From Filimonas sp. (GTDB lineage Bacteria; Bacteroidota; Bacteroidia; Chitinophagales; Chitinophagaceae), in assembly GCA_017306865.1 (NCBI GenBank), contig JAFKHH010000022.1:62001-126000 (forward strand): DNA of 64,000 nt. Reading direction: 5' to 3'. Below the pieces are notes generated by a model. The model was not told the origin of the DNA, did not search any database, and saw nothing but the letters and a program-made list of their open reading frames with translations. Made by a program: the position numbers and the translations under genes. Positions 43,952-51,623 of the stretch are shown here, in pieces (position 1 is the stretch's first letter; every line of letters begins with the position of its first letter).

Positions 43952-45481
43952 ATGAAAAACTTATTCATAAAAAAAGCAATGGTTATAGCAGGGATCTCTG
44001 CACTTACTATATCCACTGGTTGTAAAAAATTTTTAGAACAACCGGTAACCGGCATCTTGTCGGAAGATGAATTTTATAAAACGGATGCAGATGCTATGCA
44101 GGCCACTACAGGCGTGTACGATATGATGCAAACAGATTACAATACTGTTTGGGGCAGCTTGTATATGGTAAAGCTGATGATGTCAGATGAAAGCAATGCA
44201 GGCGGCAGCGGCCCCGGTGACCAGCCAGGTTACCAGGACCTTGACCAGTTCAAGCACGATAGCCAGAATGATGAAGTGTACTGGACATGGCGCATGTGCT
44301 ACTACACGATCTATCGTGCAAATAAAGTAATAGCGAAAGTAACGCAGGATAATGATCTGCGTAAAAGACTTGTAGCAGAAGCAAAAGCACTGCGTGCTTA
44401 CAATTATCTCGATCTTGTTTCCCTGTGGGGAGATGTGCCGTTGGTGCTGAATGATATTGCCCCGGCAGATTATACAAAAACACCTCGCGTAGCAAAGGCT
44501 ACTGTCTATGCACAGATCGTAAAAGATCTGCAGGAAGCAATCGCTGTATTGCCAAACAAAAGCGCCTATAGTACAGGCGACAAGTTCCGCGCGTCTAAAG
44601 GTATGGCGCAGGCATTATTAGGTAAAGCATACCTGTACCAGGAGAAATGGCCGGAAGCAGCAGCACAGTTTGATCTTGTAATTAAATCAAATGAATACGG
44701 TCTTGAACCATCCATCGCAAAAGTATTTTCCAAGGCAGGTGAGTTTGGTTTAGAATCACTTTTTGAATTGTCTTACGACTCAGGCCAGTCTTACGATTGG
44801 GGTAACTTCCCTTGGGGCGGCAGACCAGAGAGTAACATTCACATACAGTTAATGGGGCCACGTTCTGACTATTACACTAAAGCGCCAAATGATTCGTTGT
44901 TGGCAGGCTGGGGCTTTAACTGCCCTAAGAAAAAAATGTATGATGCTTACGTAGCAGCAGGCGATGTAGTAAGAAGAACAACTACTGTTATGTCTGAAGC
45001 TGAGTTGAAAGCAGCCGGTGGCAACTGGAGCGCGCCAACAGCGTATGAATATGAAGGTTATTTCCAACGCAAATACGGTTCATTCAGCTCGCAAACAAGC
45101 TCTGCAGGCAGTGCAATTCCAGAGTTGAACTATGGTACAAACTGGCGCCTTATCCGTTTTGCAGATGTATTGTTAATGGCCGCAGAAGCATACTATCGTG
45201 CGGGTAACGAACCTCAGGCACGTACCTATCTTACAACAGTAAGAAACAGGTCAGGCCTTGGTACAGTAACTGCAACAGGTGCGGCATTGTTTAATGTGAT
45301 CGTCTCAGAGCGTCAACTGGAATTAGCATTTGAAGGCTTCCGCTTTATAGACCTTGTACGTTGGGGCCTGGCAGACCAGGAATTATCTCCTTTAGGATTT
45401 AAGAAAGGTAAAAACGAATTGTTACCTATTCCTAACCAGGATGTGATTACCGCAGGTTTGAAACAAAATCTTCTTTATTAA
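43952..45481 (+). CDS. SusD/RagB-family nutrient-binding lipoprotein
   Basis: A 509-residue outer-membrane lipoprotein that caps the SusC channel. Lipobox: LTISTGCKKFLEQPVTG with Cys about residue 25. SusD-type TPR architecture is shown by DEFYKTDADAMQATTGVYDM, LRAYNYLDLVSLWGDVPLVL, KGMAQALLGKAYLYQEKW, NWRLIRFADVLLMAAEAYYRAG and the C-terminal RQLELAFEGFRFIDLVRWG and NELLPIPNQDV. The start ATG at 43952 is one codon after an in-frame GTG. Follows SusC by 41 nt and ends at a terminator hairpin. Confidence 0.96.
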   Translation: MKNLFIKKAMVIAGISALTISTGCKKFLEQPVTGILSEDEFYKTDADAMQATTGVYDMMQTDYNTVWGSLYMVKLMMSDESNAGGSGPGDQPGYQDLDQFKHDSQNDEVYWTWRMCYYTIYRANKVIAKVTQDNDLRKRLVAEAKALRAYNYLDLVSLWGDVPLVLNDIAPADYTKTPRVAKATVYAQIVKDLQEAIAVLPNKSAYSTGDKFRASKGMAQALLGKAYLYQEKWPEAAAQFDLVIKSNEYGLEPSIAKVFSKAGEFGLESLFELSYDSGQSYDWGNFPWGGRPESNIHIQLMGPRSDYYTKAPNDSLLAGWGFNCPKKKMYDAYVAAGDVVRRTTTVMSEAELKAAGGNWSAPTAYEYEGYFQRKYGSFSSQTSSAGSAIPELNYGTNWRLIRFADVLLMAAEAYYRAGNEPQARTYLTTVRNRSGLGTVTATGAALFNVIVSERQLELAFEGFRFIDLVRWGLADQELSPLGFKKGKNELLPIPNQDVITAGLKQNLLY

Positions 45482-45488
45482 AAAATAA

Positions 45489-45514
45489 AAGCGATTACCA
45501 TTAGGTAATCGCTT
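45489..45514 (+). terminator. Terminator after the SusD gene
   Basis: AAGCGATTACC-ATTA-GGTAATCGCTT, 11 perfect pairs, then CTTTAAA. May reduce expression of the downstream hydrolase genes relative to SusCD. Confidence 0.85.
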
Positions 45515-45718
45515 CTTTAAAATTGATGCATTGCTAAATGGTTGAATTGTTACTTGAATGCTGTAGCTGGCAACAACACAACAATTTGGCCATTTAACAA
45601 TGTAACAATCCTTAGCGATCTCTGCGTATTCTTTGCGCCCTTTGCGATACTCATATCTCGTGACAAAAAACAATTTAACCATTTAGCAATGCAACCATTG
45701 CACTCTAACAGATCATTC
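45515..45718 (+). repeat. AACAATTTAACC and TTTGCG tracts in the GH3 leader
   Basis: ATGCATTGCTAAATGGTTGA and its inverse CAATTTGGCCATTTAACAAT, then CTCTGCGTATTCTTTGCGCC and CTTTGCGATACTC, then AACCATTTAGCAATGCAACC near the ATG. Same three-part arrangement as in the cysI-siroheme gap. Confidence 0.65.
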
Positions 45719-47872
45719 ATGTTTAGGAATACATTCAAAAAATTGCCTGCGGCAATACTACTTTTCGCATCCTATAGCTTACAAGCACAATCAACGGCAG
45801 ACAAAGACATTGATGCGAAAGTGAATGCTACGCTGAAGAAGCTGACACTGGAAGAAAAAGTAGCGATGATACATGCCAATTCAGGGTTCACCTCTACCGG
45901 CGTGCCACGCCTCGGCATTCGGGAAATAGTCATGTCTGATGGCCCGCATGGGGTAAGGCCGGAACAGGGACGCTATTGGGTACAGACAGAAAAAGTATTA
46001 GACTCCGGTACATACCTGCCAACAGGTGTTTGCCTTGCAGCAACATGGAACCCTGCATTAGGATATGCTTTCGGTAGTGTGCTGGGAAGTGAAGCCGCAT
46101 GGCGTGGAAAAGACATTATACTCGGTCCCGGTATCAATATTATTCGTACGCCAGTTAATGGCAGAAACTTTGAATACCAGAGTGAAGATCCGTATCTCGT
46201 ATCCAGGATGGTAGTGGGATACATTAAAGGCGTACAGGACCAAGGCGTATCTGCCTGCGTAAAACACTACGCAGCAAACAATATTGAGACAAGAAGAAAT
46301 TTTGTAAATGTATTGATGAGTGAGCGCGCACTACGCGAAATATATCTTCCTAGTTTCAAAGCAGCAGTTACTGAAGCAAATGTAAATACGCTGATGGGTG
46401 CTTACAATAAGTTTCGCGGACAGTACTGTACACACAACGATTACCTTATGAACCAGGTGCTAAAAAAAGAGTGGGGTTTTAAAGGATTCGTAATGAGTGA
46501 CTGGGGCGCAGTGCACAATACAATAGAAGCGCTCTATTATGGCTGTGATCTTGAAATGGGAACCGACCTGAGTATGTTGCCCAATCCCAACTATGGTAAA
46601 TTTTTTATGGGCGACACCGTTATTGCTTTAGTGAAAAGCGGGAAAGTTGCAGAAAGTATAGTTGACGAAAAAGTGAGAAGGATTTTATATGTAATGTATA
46701 AAACAAATATTATAGAAGGCCAGCGTAAAAAAGGGGAATACAATACACCCGCGCATCAGCAAACAGCAGAAAAAATAGCTGAAGAAGGAATTGTATTATT
46801 AAAGAACGAGAACAACACATTGCCATTAAGCGCATCTGTAAAGTCTGTTGCCATGATTGGTTATAATGCTGACAGAAAACAGTCTATGGGCGGAGGCAGT
46901 TCGCAGATAAAAGCATTTTATGAGATAACACCGCTACAAGGGTTGAAAACATTGGCTGGAAATAAGATAAACATTGCCTACAGCAAAGGCTATAATATAG
47001 CGCGTGGTGCAAAAGCAGATCCGGCATTGATCAGCGAAGCGGTAGATGCTGCAAAAAAAGCAGATGTGGCGATTGTTGTTGGAGGCTGGACACACGGTTA
47101 TAACTATAGCGTATGGTCTGATAATGCCTATGATGCAGAAGATACAGACAAGCCGGATATGTCTATGCCTTTCGGGCAGGATGAACTAATAAAAGCAGTA
47201 GTAGCCGCAAACCCTAAAACCATAGTAGTACTGATAGGTGGTGGTGCAATCGATATGTCACAATGGGTAAATAAAACACCGGCTATTGTACAAGCGTGGT
47301 ATCCTGGAATGGAAGGTGGAACTGCGCTGGCTAAAATTTTATTGGGACAAGTAAACCCTTCGGGTAAACTACCAATGACATTCCCTAAAACATTAGCAGA
47401 TGTACCAGCCGAAAGACTGGGCATGTATTCCAAAGATTCATTGACCATGTACTATACCGACGACATCTATGTAGGCTACAGGTATTTTGATACATACAAA
47501 GTAGAACCGCAGTTTGCATTTGGCCACGGATTATCATACACTTCTTTTGCCTATAGCAACCTGAAAGTAAATGGGAATACCGTAACGTTTACAGTGAAAA
47601 ACACAGGTAAAGTTGCAGGAGCAGAAGTAGCACAGTTGTATGTAAAACAAGAGAAGGCTTCATTGCCACGCCCAGAAAAAGAGCTGAAAGGATTTGATAA
47701 AATTGCATTGCGGCCAGGCGAAGAAAAACAAGTGAGTATTGCACTGACAGAAGATGCCTTTAAATACTTTGATGACAACAAACATACATGGGTATTAGAG
47801 CCCGGCACGTTTGACATACTTGTTGGCGGATCATCGAGAGACATTAAGCTGAATGGAAAAGTGACAAAATAA
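45719..47872 (+). CDS. Glycoside hydrolase family 3 beta-glucosidase
   Basis: A 717-residue secreted exo-beta-glucosidase. The start at 45719 gives the signal peptide MFRNTFKKLPAAILLFASYSLQAQS; an earlier start at 45542 lies in repeats. GH3 N-domain motifs: SDGPHGVRPEQGRY, KHYAANNIETRR, MGAYNKFRGQYC and the nucleophile Asp261 in GFVMSDWGAVHN. The (alpha/beta) C-domain includes ILLKNENNTLPL-like VLLKNENNTLPLS, and a fibronectin-III-like domain closes the protein (KNTGKVAGAEVAQLYV, ELKGFDKIALRPGEEKQVS). It should trim oligosaccharides released by the GH16 enzyme encoded next. Confidence 0.94.
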   Translation: MFRNTFKKLPAAILLFASYSLQAQSTADKDIDAKVNATLKKLTLEEKVAMIHANSGFTSTGVPRLGIREIVMSDGPHGVRPEQGRYWVQTEKVLDSGTYLPTGVCLAATWNPALGYAFGSVLGSEAAWRGKDIILGPGINIIRTPVNGRNFEYQSEDPYLVSRMVVGYIKGVQDQGVSACVKHYAANNIETRRNFVNVLMSERALREIYLPSFKAAVTEANVNTLMGAYNKFRGQYCTHNDYLMNQVLKKEWGFKGFVMSDWGAVHNTIEALYYGCDLEMGTDLSMLPNPNYGKFFMGDTVIALVKSGKVAESIVDEKVRRILYVMYKTNIIEGQRKKGEYNTPAHQQTAEKIAEEGIVLLKNENNTLPLSASVKSVAMIGYNADRKQSMGGGSSQIKAFYEITPLQGLKTLAGNKINIAYSKGYNIARGAKADPALISEAVDAAKKADVAIVVGGWTHGYNYSVWSDNAYDAEDTDKPDMSMPFGQDELIKAVVAANPKTIVVLIGGGAIDMSQWVNKTPAIVQAWYPGMEGGTALAKILLGQVNPSGKLPMTFPKTLADVPAERLGMYSKDSLTMYYTDDIYVGYRYFDTYKVEPQFAFGHGLSYTSFAYSNLKVNGNTVTFTVKNTGKVAGAEVAQLYVKQEKASLPRPEKELKGFDKIALRPGEEKQVSIALTEDAFKYFDDNKHTWVLEPGTFDILVGGSSRDIKLNGKVTK

Positions 47873-47875
47873 GTA

Positions 47876-48135
47876 GACGTGAATCGTAAGACGGCAATCG
47901 TGAATCAGCTTACTCACAATTCACTTTGTGACCTTTGCGTTTCCTTTGCGCCCTTTGCGATACTTATGCGTCTTTGCGTGAAATAAGCAGTAGTTTATAG
48001 TTTTATAGCAGTCGTAGGTTTTCTCAGGGCATCCGTTTGAATAAAATGGGTGCCTTATTTTCAAGTACGAAGTGAAGAAACTTTGCGACCTCTGCGTCTT
48101 CTCTGTGTTCTTTGCGATACATTTTGTGAAACATA
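47876..48135 (+). repeat. CACGATTCACG and two TTTGCG tracts between GH3 and GH16 genes
   Basis: GTGAATCGTAAGACGGCAAT, then CCTTTGCGCCCTTTGCGATA, TTATGCGTCTTTGCGTGAAA, and a second TTTGCG tract CTTTGCGACCTCTGCGTCTT, TTCTTTGCGATACATTTTG that ends just before the GH16 ATG. Two copies of the same family in one gap. Confidence 0.7.
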
Positions 48136-48140
48136 ATAAT

Positions 48141-49328
48141 ATGAACAACAAACTCTACATATTACTTATAACCTTACTCTCACTCAACTGTAGTAAAAAA
48201 AGTGATGGCGGCAATCCTCCATCATTACCCGCAGTATCTGTAGACGATATTAAACTGCTGGAAGGCAATAGCGGTTATACCAATGCAATATTCACTATTA
48301 AGCTGGATAAGCCCACTGACAAAACAGTAACGGTTACCTGCAATACAATAGATAAATGGGCTGTACACGACCAGGATTTTGTGCCGCTTACAAATAAGCA
48401 AATATCTCTTCAGCCCGGTGAAACACAAGTACAATTAATTGTACAAATAGTAGGGGATGATATTAAAGAAGGAGACGAACCTTTTGTTCTTTCTTTATCC
48501 AATGCCACCAATGCTATGTTTAACAGGGAGCAAGCCGTGTGTACGATCCTGAACGATGATACAAAAGTACCCTTTACAGAAGCCGGCTACACAACGCCGC
48601 TTTCTTATCCCGGTTATACACTTGCATGGAGTGACGAATGCAACGATGGTAAACTAAATACAACTATCTGGAGTTACGAAAATGGAGATGGCTGTCCGGG
48701 TATCTGCGGCTGGGGAAATAATGAACAGGAATATTACAAACCGGACAACTTGTTTTTCCAGGATGGCAAAATGATCATAGAAGCACGTAACGACGGTTAT
48801 AGTGGAAAGCCATACACTTCTACTAAAATTTTGACACGCGATAAAAAGCTCATCAAATTCGCACGCATAGATATTCGTGCAAAACTACCGGTAGGCAAAG
48901 GCATCTGGCCTGCCTTCTGGCTACTGCCACAAAGCAATGTGTACGGAAGCTGGCCTAAGAGTGGGGAGATAGATATGATGGAAGCGCTTGGGCATGAAAC
49001 CAACAAAGTATATGGTACGGCGCATTATGGTCCCGGACCAGGTAGCACACAGATCGGCAGGAACTATGTGATTCCAAACGGTAGCTATAACGATTCGTTC
49101 CATGTGTACTCGCTTATATGGAAACAAGACCAGATACAATGGCTGGTAGATGATAAACTCTATTCAACAGTAAATAAAAGCGATGTAGGCAGCAATACCT
49201 ATCCGTTCAATGAAGACTTCTTCTTTATCATCAACATGGCTGTAGGCGGCAACTGGCCTGGCAACCCCGATGCCTCCACCTATTTTCCGCAATGGCTGAT
49301 CGTAGATTATGTGAGAGTGTTTCAGTAG
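48141..49328 (+). CDS. Glycoside hydrolase family 16 beta-glucanase (laminarinase-like) lipoprotein with Calx-beta domain
   Basis: A 395-residue lipoprotein: signal MNNKLYILLITLLSLNC with lipobox Cys. Residues about 30-135 form a Calx-beta-like domain (LLEGNSGYTNAIFTIKLDKP, GDDIKEGDEPFVLSLSNAT). The GH16 domain (about 150-395) has NNEQEYYKPDNLFFQDGKM (partly), the active-site motif GEIDMMEALG with E276, D278 and E281, GTAHYGPGP and the jelly-roll end WLIVDYVRVFQ. The EIDMME spacing with the extra residue is that of beta-1,3-glucanases (laminarinases). Surface-exposed endo-glucanase starting the pathway finished by GH3. Confidence 0.94.
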   Translation: MNNKLYILLITLLSLNCSKKSDGGNPPSLPAVSVDDIKLLEGNSGYTNAIFTIKLDKPTDKTVTVTCNTIDKWAVHDQDFVPLTNKQISLQPGETQVQLIVQIVGDDIKEGDEPFVLSLSNATNAMFNREQAVCTILNDDTKVPFTEAGYTTPLSYPGYTLAWSDECNDGKLNTTIWSYENGDGCPGICGWGNNEQEYYKPDNLFFQDGKMIIEARNDGYSGKPYTSTKILTRDKKLIKFARIDIRAKLPVGKGIWPAFWLLPQSNVYGSWPKSGEIDMMEALGHETNKVYGTAHYGPGPGSTQIGRNYVIPNGSYNDSFHVYSLIWKQDQIQWLVDDKLYSTVNKSDVGSNTYPFNEDFFFIINMAVGGNWPGNPDASTYFPQWLIVDYVRVFQ

Positions 49329-49362
49329 GCGGCAAAATGTACGATGTAAAGAGGAATAGCAT

Positions 49363-49427
49363 AATTGTTAAATGGCTATATGGTTAAATTGTTTTTTTCT
49401 TATTAACTATATAGCCATTTAACAATT
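49363..49427. repeat. AACAATTTAACC-family long stem-loop between convergent genes
   Basis: A 25-nt left arm (49363-49387, containing GTTAAATGGCTATATGG) and right arm (49403-49427, TATATAGCCATTTAACAATT) differ at one position; loop of 15 nt, TTTTTTTCTTA. Acts as a plausible bidirectional terminator. A CACGATTGCC tract follows at 49457-49488. Confidence 0.8.
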
Positions 49428-49500
49428 AAACAAGAGACTGAAAGTAGTGTAAACTTATTCACGATTGCCGTCTCACGATTCACGATAATGCTTCGTGGCC

Positions 49501-50508
49501 TCAACTCCTACGCAACGACGACTCCCTCACAATCAGCTTTGGTTTCAATACCACCTCCACATCACGCATATCACCATCATTGTGTAATTGTTCAATAAAC
49601 AATTTAGCCGCCGCCTTTCCTATATCAAATGCAGGCTGGTCTACACTGGAAATGGACGGTGCTACAAGACTGGTAACAGGATCGTTGTTAAAGCCAACCA
49701 ATCCAATATCATCCGGCATGGACAAGCCCTTCTCCTTCACTGCGAGCATAGCGCCAATGGCAAGCCTGTCGCTTATAGTAAAAATTGCATCCGGGCGTTT
49801 CTTCTTGGAAAGCAATTCTTCTGTAGCAAGAAAAGCATAATGCTGGTTGAAATCGCAATAGATAATATTATCTTCTTCCACTTTGCGCTTATATTTCTTC
49901 AATGCAGCGAGATAGCCATCCAGTCGGTGATTGCTGATAGATAAATTTTGCGGCCCCGCCAGTATAGCAATATTTTTATAACCCTGCTCTATCAAATGTT
50001 CTGTAGCAATAAAGCCCCCTTCAAAATTATCTAACCGCACACCCGGCGCATGAATGCCTTTTGCAAGCCGGTCAAAGAACACCATAGGCGCATTCAGTTT
50101 TTTAAAATGATCATACACCTTTGTTTCACTGGATACAGAAATGATAAAGCCATCTACTAAGCTATCTGCAAGCCGCTTTGCATTAATGGTTTCCCTGCCA
50201 AACGATTCATTGCTCTGGCATACCATTACTGTATAGCCTGCCTCCAGCGCCACCTCATCAATGCCCTTTACCATATTAGACATTACATAGTCCAGGTTAG
50301 GAACAATCACACCGATCGTATGCGTTTGCTTTTGTTGCAGGCTAAGCGCCAGTTTATTCGGGCGATAATTTAATTGTTCGGAAAGCGCCTGCACTGCATT
50401 ACGTGTTTCAATGCTTACATCAGATGCGTTGCGCAACGCACGTGAAACGGTAGAGGTAGATATTTGTAAGGCTTTTGCAATATCCTTGATCGTAGCAGGT
50501 TTATTCAT
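49501..50508 (-). CDS. LacI-family transcriptional regulator
   Basis: A 335-residue LacI/GalR regulator. DNA-binding domain: ATIKDIAKALQISTSTVSRA with the hinge NYRPNKLALSLQQKQTHTIG; ligand-binding domain: GVIVPNLDYVMSNMVKGID, GFIISVSSETK, PMVFFDRLAKGI and AIFTISDRLAIGAMLAVKEKG. It starts at the ATG at 50508 (MNKPATIKDI). It is divergent from the alginate/uronate operon, with three palindromes between them (50558-50621), so it probably represses that operon and responds to an uronate derivative such as the DEH or KDG-type intermediate. The inducer is inferred. Confidence 0.93.
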   Translation of the reverse strand: MNKPATIKDIAKALQISTSTVSRALRNASDVSIETRNAVQALSEQLNYRPNKLALSLQQKQTHTIGVIVPNLDYVMSNMVKGIDEVALEAGYTVMVCQSNESFGRETINAKRLADSLVDGFIISVSSETKVYDHFKKLNAPMVFFDRLAKGIHAPGVRLDNFEGGFIATEHLIEQGYKNIAILAGPQNLSISNHRLDGYLAALKKYKRKVEEDNIIYCDFNQHYAFLATEELLSKKKRPDAIFTISDRLAIGAMLAVKEKGLSMPDDIGLVGFNNDPVTSLVAPSISSVDQPAFDIGKAAAKLFIEQLHNDGDMRDVEVVLKPKLIVRESSLRRS

Positions 50509-50557
50509 TTGTCCGGTATTACACAGCGGCAAGTTAGGCTAAATAATGAGAGAAATT

Positions 50558-50570
50558 CCGGGAATCCCGG
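50558..50570. promoter_or_regulatory. Palindrome CCGGGA-A-TCCCGG
   Basis: Perfect 6-bp arms around one base, in the divergent regulator/operon gap. Confidence 0.5.
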
Positions 50571-50578
50571 TAGCGATG

Positions 50579-50594
50579 CCGGGAACGTTCCCGG
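50579..50594. promoter_or_regulatory. 16-bp palindrome CCGGGAACGTTCCCGG, candidate LacI-type operator
   Basis: Perfect palindrome with the AACGTT centre common in LacI-family sites. Confidence 0.55.
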
Positions 50595-50609
50595 TGTGCA
50601 ATCGTTAGA

Positions 50610-50621
50610 AAAAACGTTTTT
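50610..50621. promoter_or_regulatory. 12-bp palindrome AAAAACGTTTTT, candidate LacI-type operator
   Basis: Second AACGTT-centred palindrome, 135 nt before the SDR start. Both share the spacing needed for a dimer on one face. Confidence 0.5.
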
Positions 50622-50755
50622 AAAGCCTTGTTTGATGAAAATATTTTAAAAGGATGCGGTTTTTTTTATTTTTTTCAAATGAGCACCCTTTGCTTCCCGC
50701 AGGAAAATGGAATTAATATTACACTTATAATTTCTAACCGATTTAATCTGATAAG

Positions 50756-51511
50756 ATGTACACGTTAAAAGGTAAAGTAGCTATTGTAACTGGTGGAGCA
50801 AGAGATATAGGCAGACAGGTTTCGTTAAAGCTGGCTGCTGCGGGCGCAAAAGTTTGTGTGAACTATTTTGAAAATGAAGAAGCAGGTAAAGAAACATTGG
50901 CTGCTATTAAAGCGGCAAACGGCGAAGCAATACTCGTACAAGGTGATGTAAGTAAAAGTGCTGATGTAAAAAAAATAGTAGAAGAATGCACAAAAGCATT
51001 TGGCAATACAATACATATAGTAGTGAACGTAGCAGGTGGTCTGTTCGGTAGAAAACCATTAGCAGACCTGGACGAAGAGTTTTGGGATAGAGTAATAGAT
51101 GTAAACCTGAAATCTGTTTATCTCACATCCCGTGCAGTTGTACCACACATGACAGAAGGCGGCGCTATTGTAAACTTTAGTTCGCAGGCTGCACGTGATG
51201 GTGGTGGAGGTGGTGCATTGGCATACGCAACATCAAAGGGTGGTGTATTAACCATGACAAGAGGCCTATCCAAAGAGCTAGGGCCTAAAGGCATTCGTGT
51301 AAACTGTGTGTCTCCGGGCATGATCAATACTACTTTTCACAACACATTTACAAAGCAGGAAATCAGGACAAACGTAGCTGCTGCAACACCTTTGCGTCGT
51401 GAAGGCGAAGCAGGAGAAGTAGGCGATCTTGTTCTATACCTCGTGAGTGATGCTGCCTCCTTTATCAATGGTGAAAGTGTAGAGATAAATGGAGGGACAT
51501 ATTTCAGTTAA
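50756..51511 (+). CDS. SDR-family oxidoreductase, probable uronate (DEH) reductase
   Basis: A 251-residue classical short-chain dehydrogenase. NAD(P) motif TGGARDIGRQ (about 12-21, TGxxxxIG), NVAGG (NNAG equivalent), catalytic Ser in NFSSQAARDG and Tyr-x3-Lys in LAYATSKGG, with the C-terminal PGMINTTFH. Next to a PL17 lyase, KdgF and a hexuronate transporter it most likely reduces 4-deoxy-L-erythro-5-hexoseulose uronate to KDG, as A1-R/DehR-type enzymes do. The G-rich run DGGGGGALAY is unusual. First gene of the operon under the LacI regulator; the leader holds the palindromes. Confidence 0.88.
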   Translation: MYTLKGKVAIVTGGARDIGRQVSLKLAAAGAKVCVNYFENEEAGKETLAAIKAANGEAILVQGDVSKSADVKKIVEECTKAFGNTIHIVVNVAGGLFGRKPLADLDEEFWDRVIDVNLKSVYLTSRAVVPHMTEGGAIVNFSSQAARDGGGGGALAYATSKGGVLTMTRGLSKELGPKGIRVNCVSPGMINTTFHNTFTKQEIRTNVAAATPLRREGEAGEVGDLVLYLVSDAASFINGESVEINGGTYFS

Positions 51512-51623
51512 ATTGTTGCATTGTTTAATTGTTATATGGCTAAAAAGCTTTTCAACAATTTAACCAAATAACAATTAAACAATTTAATCTTACTCAAGCT
51601 TTCATTATACTAAACGATTAATC
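51512..51623. repeat. AACAATTTAACC inverted pair
   Basis: TTTAATTGTTATATGGCTAA and CAATTTAACCAAATAACAAT-type tracts fold back on each other between the SDR and lyase genes. Confidence 0.6.

Noticed and set aside
45542-45718. Upstream extension of the GH3 gene
   Set aside because: Consists of AACAATTTAACC and TTTGCG tracts; the signal peptide begins at 45719.
50558-50621. Terminators between LacI regulator and SDR gene
   Set aside because: Position upstream of both divergent genes and the lack of T runs on the GC palindromes argue for operators.
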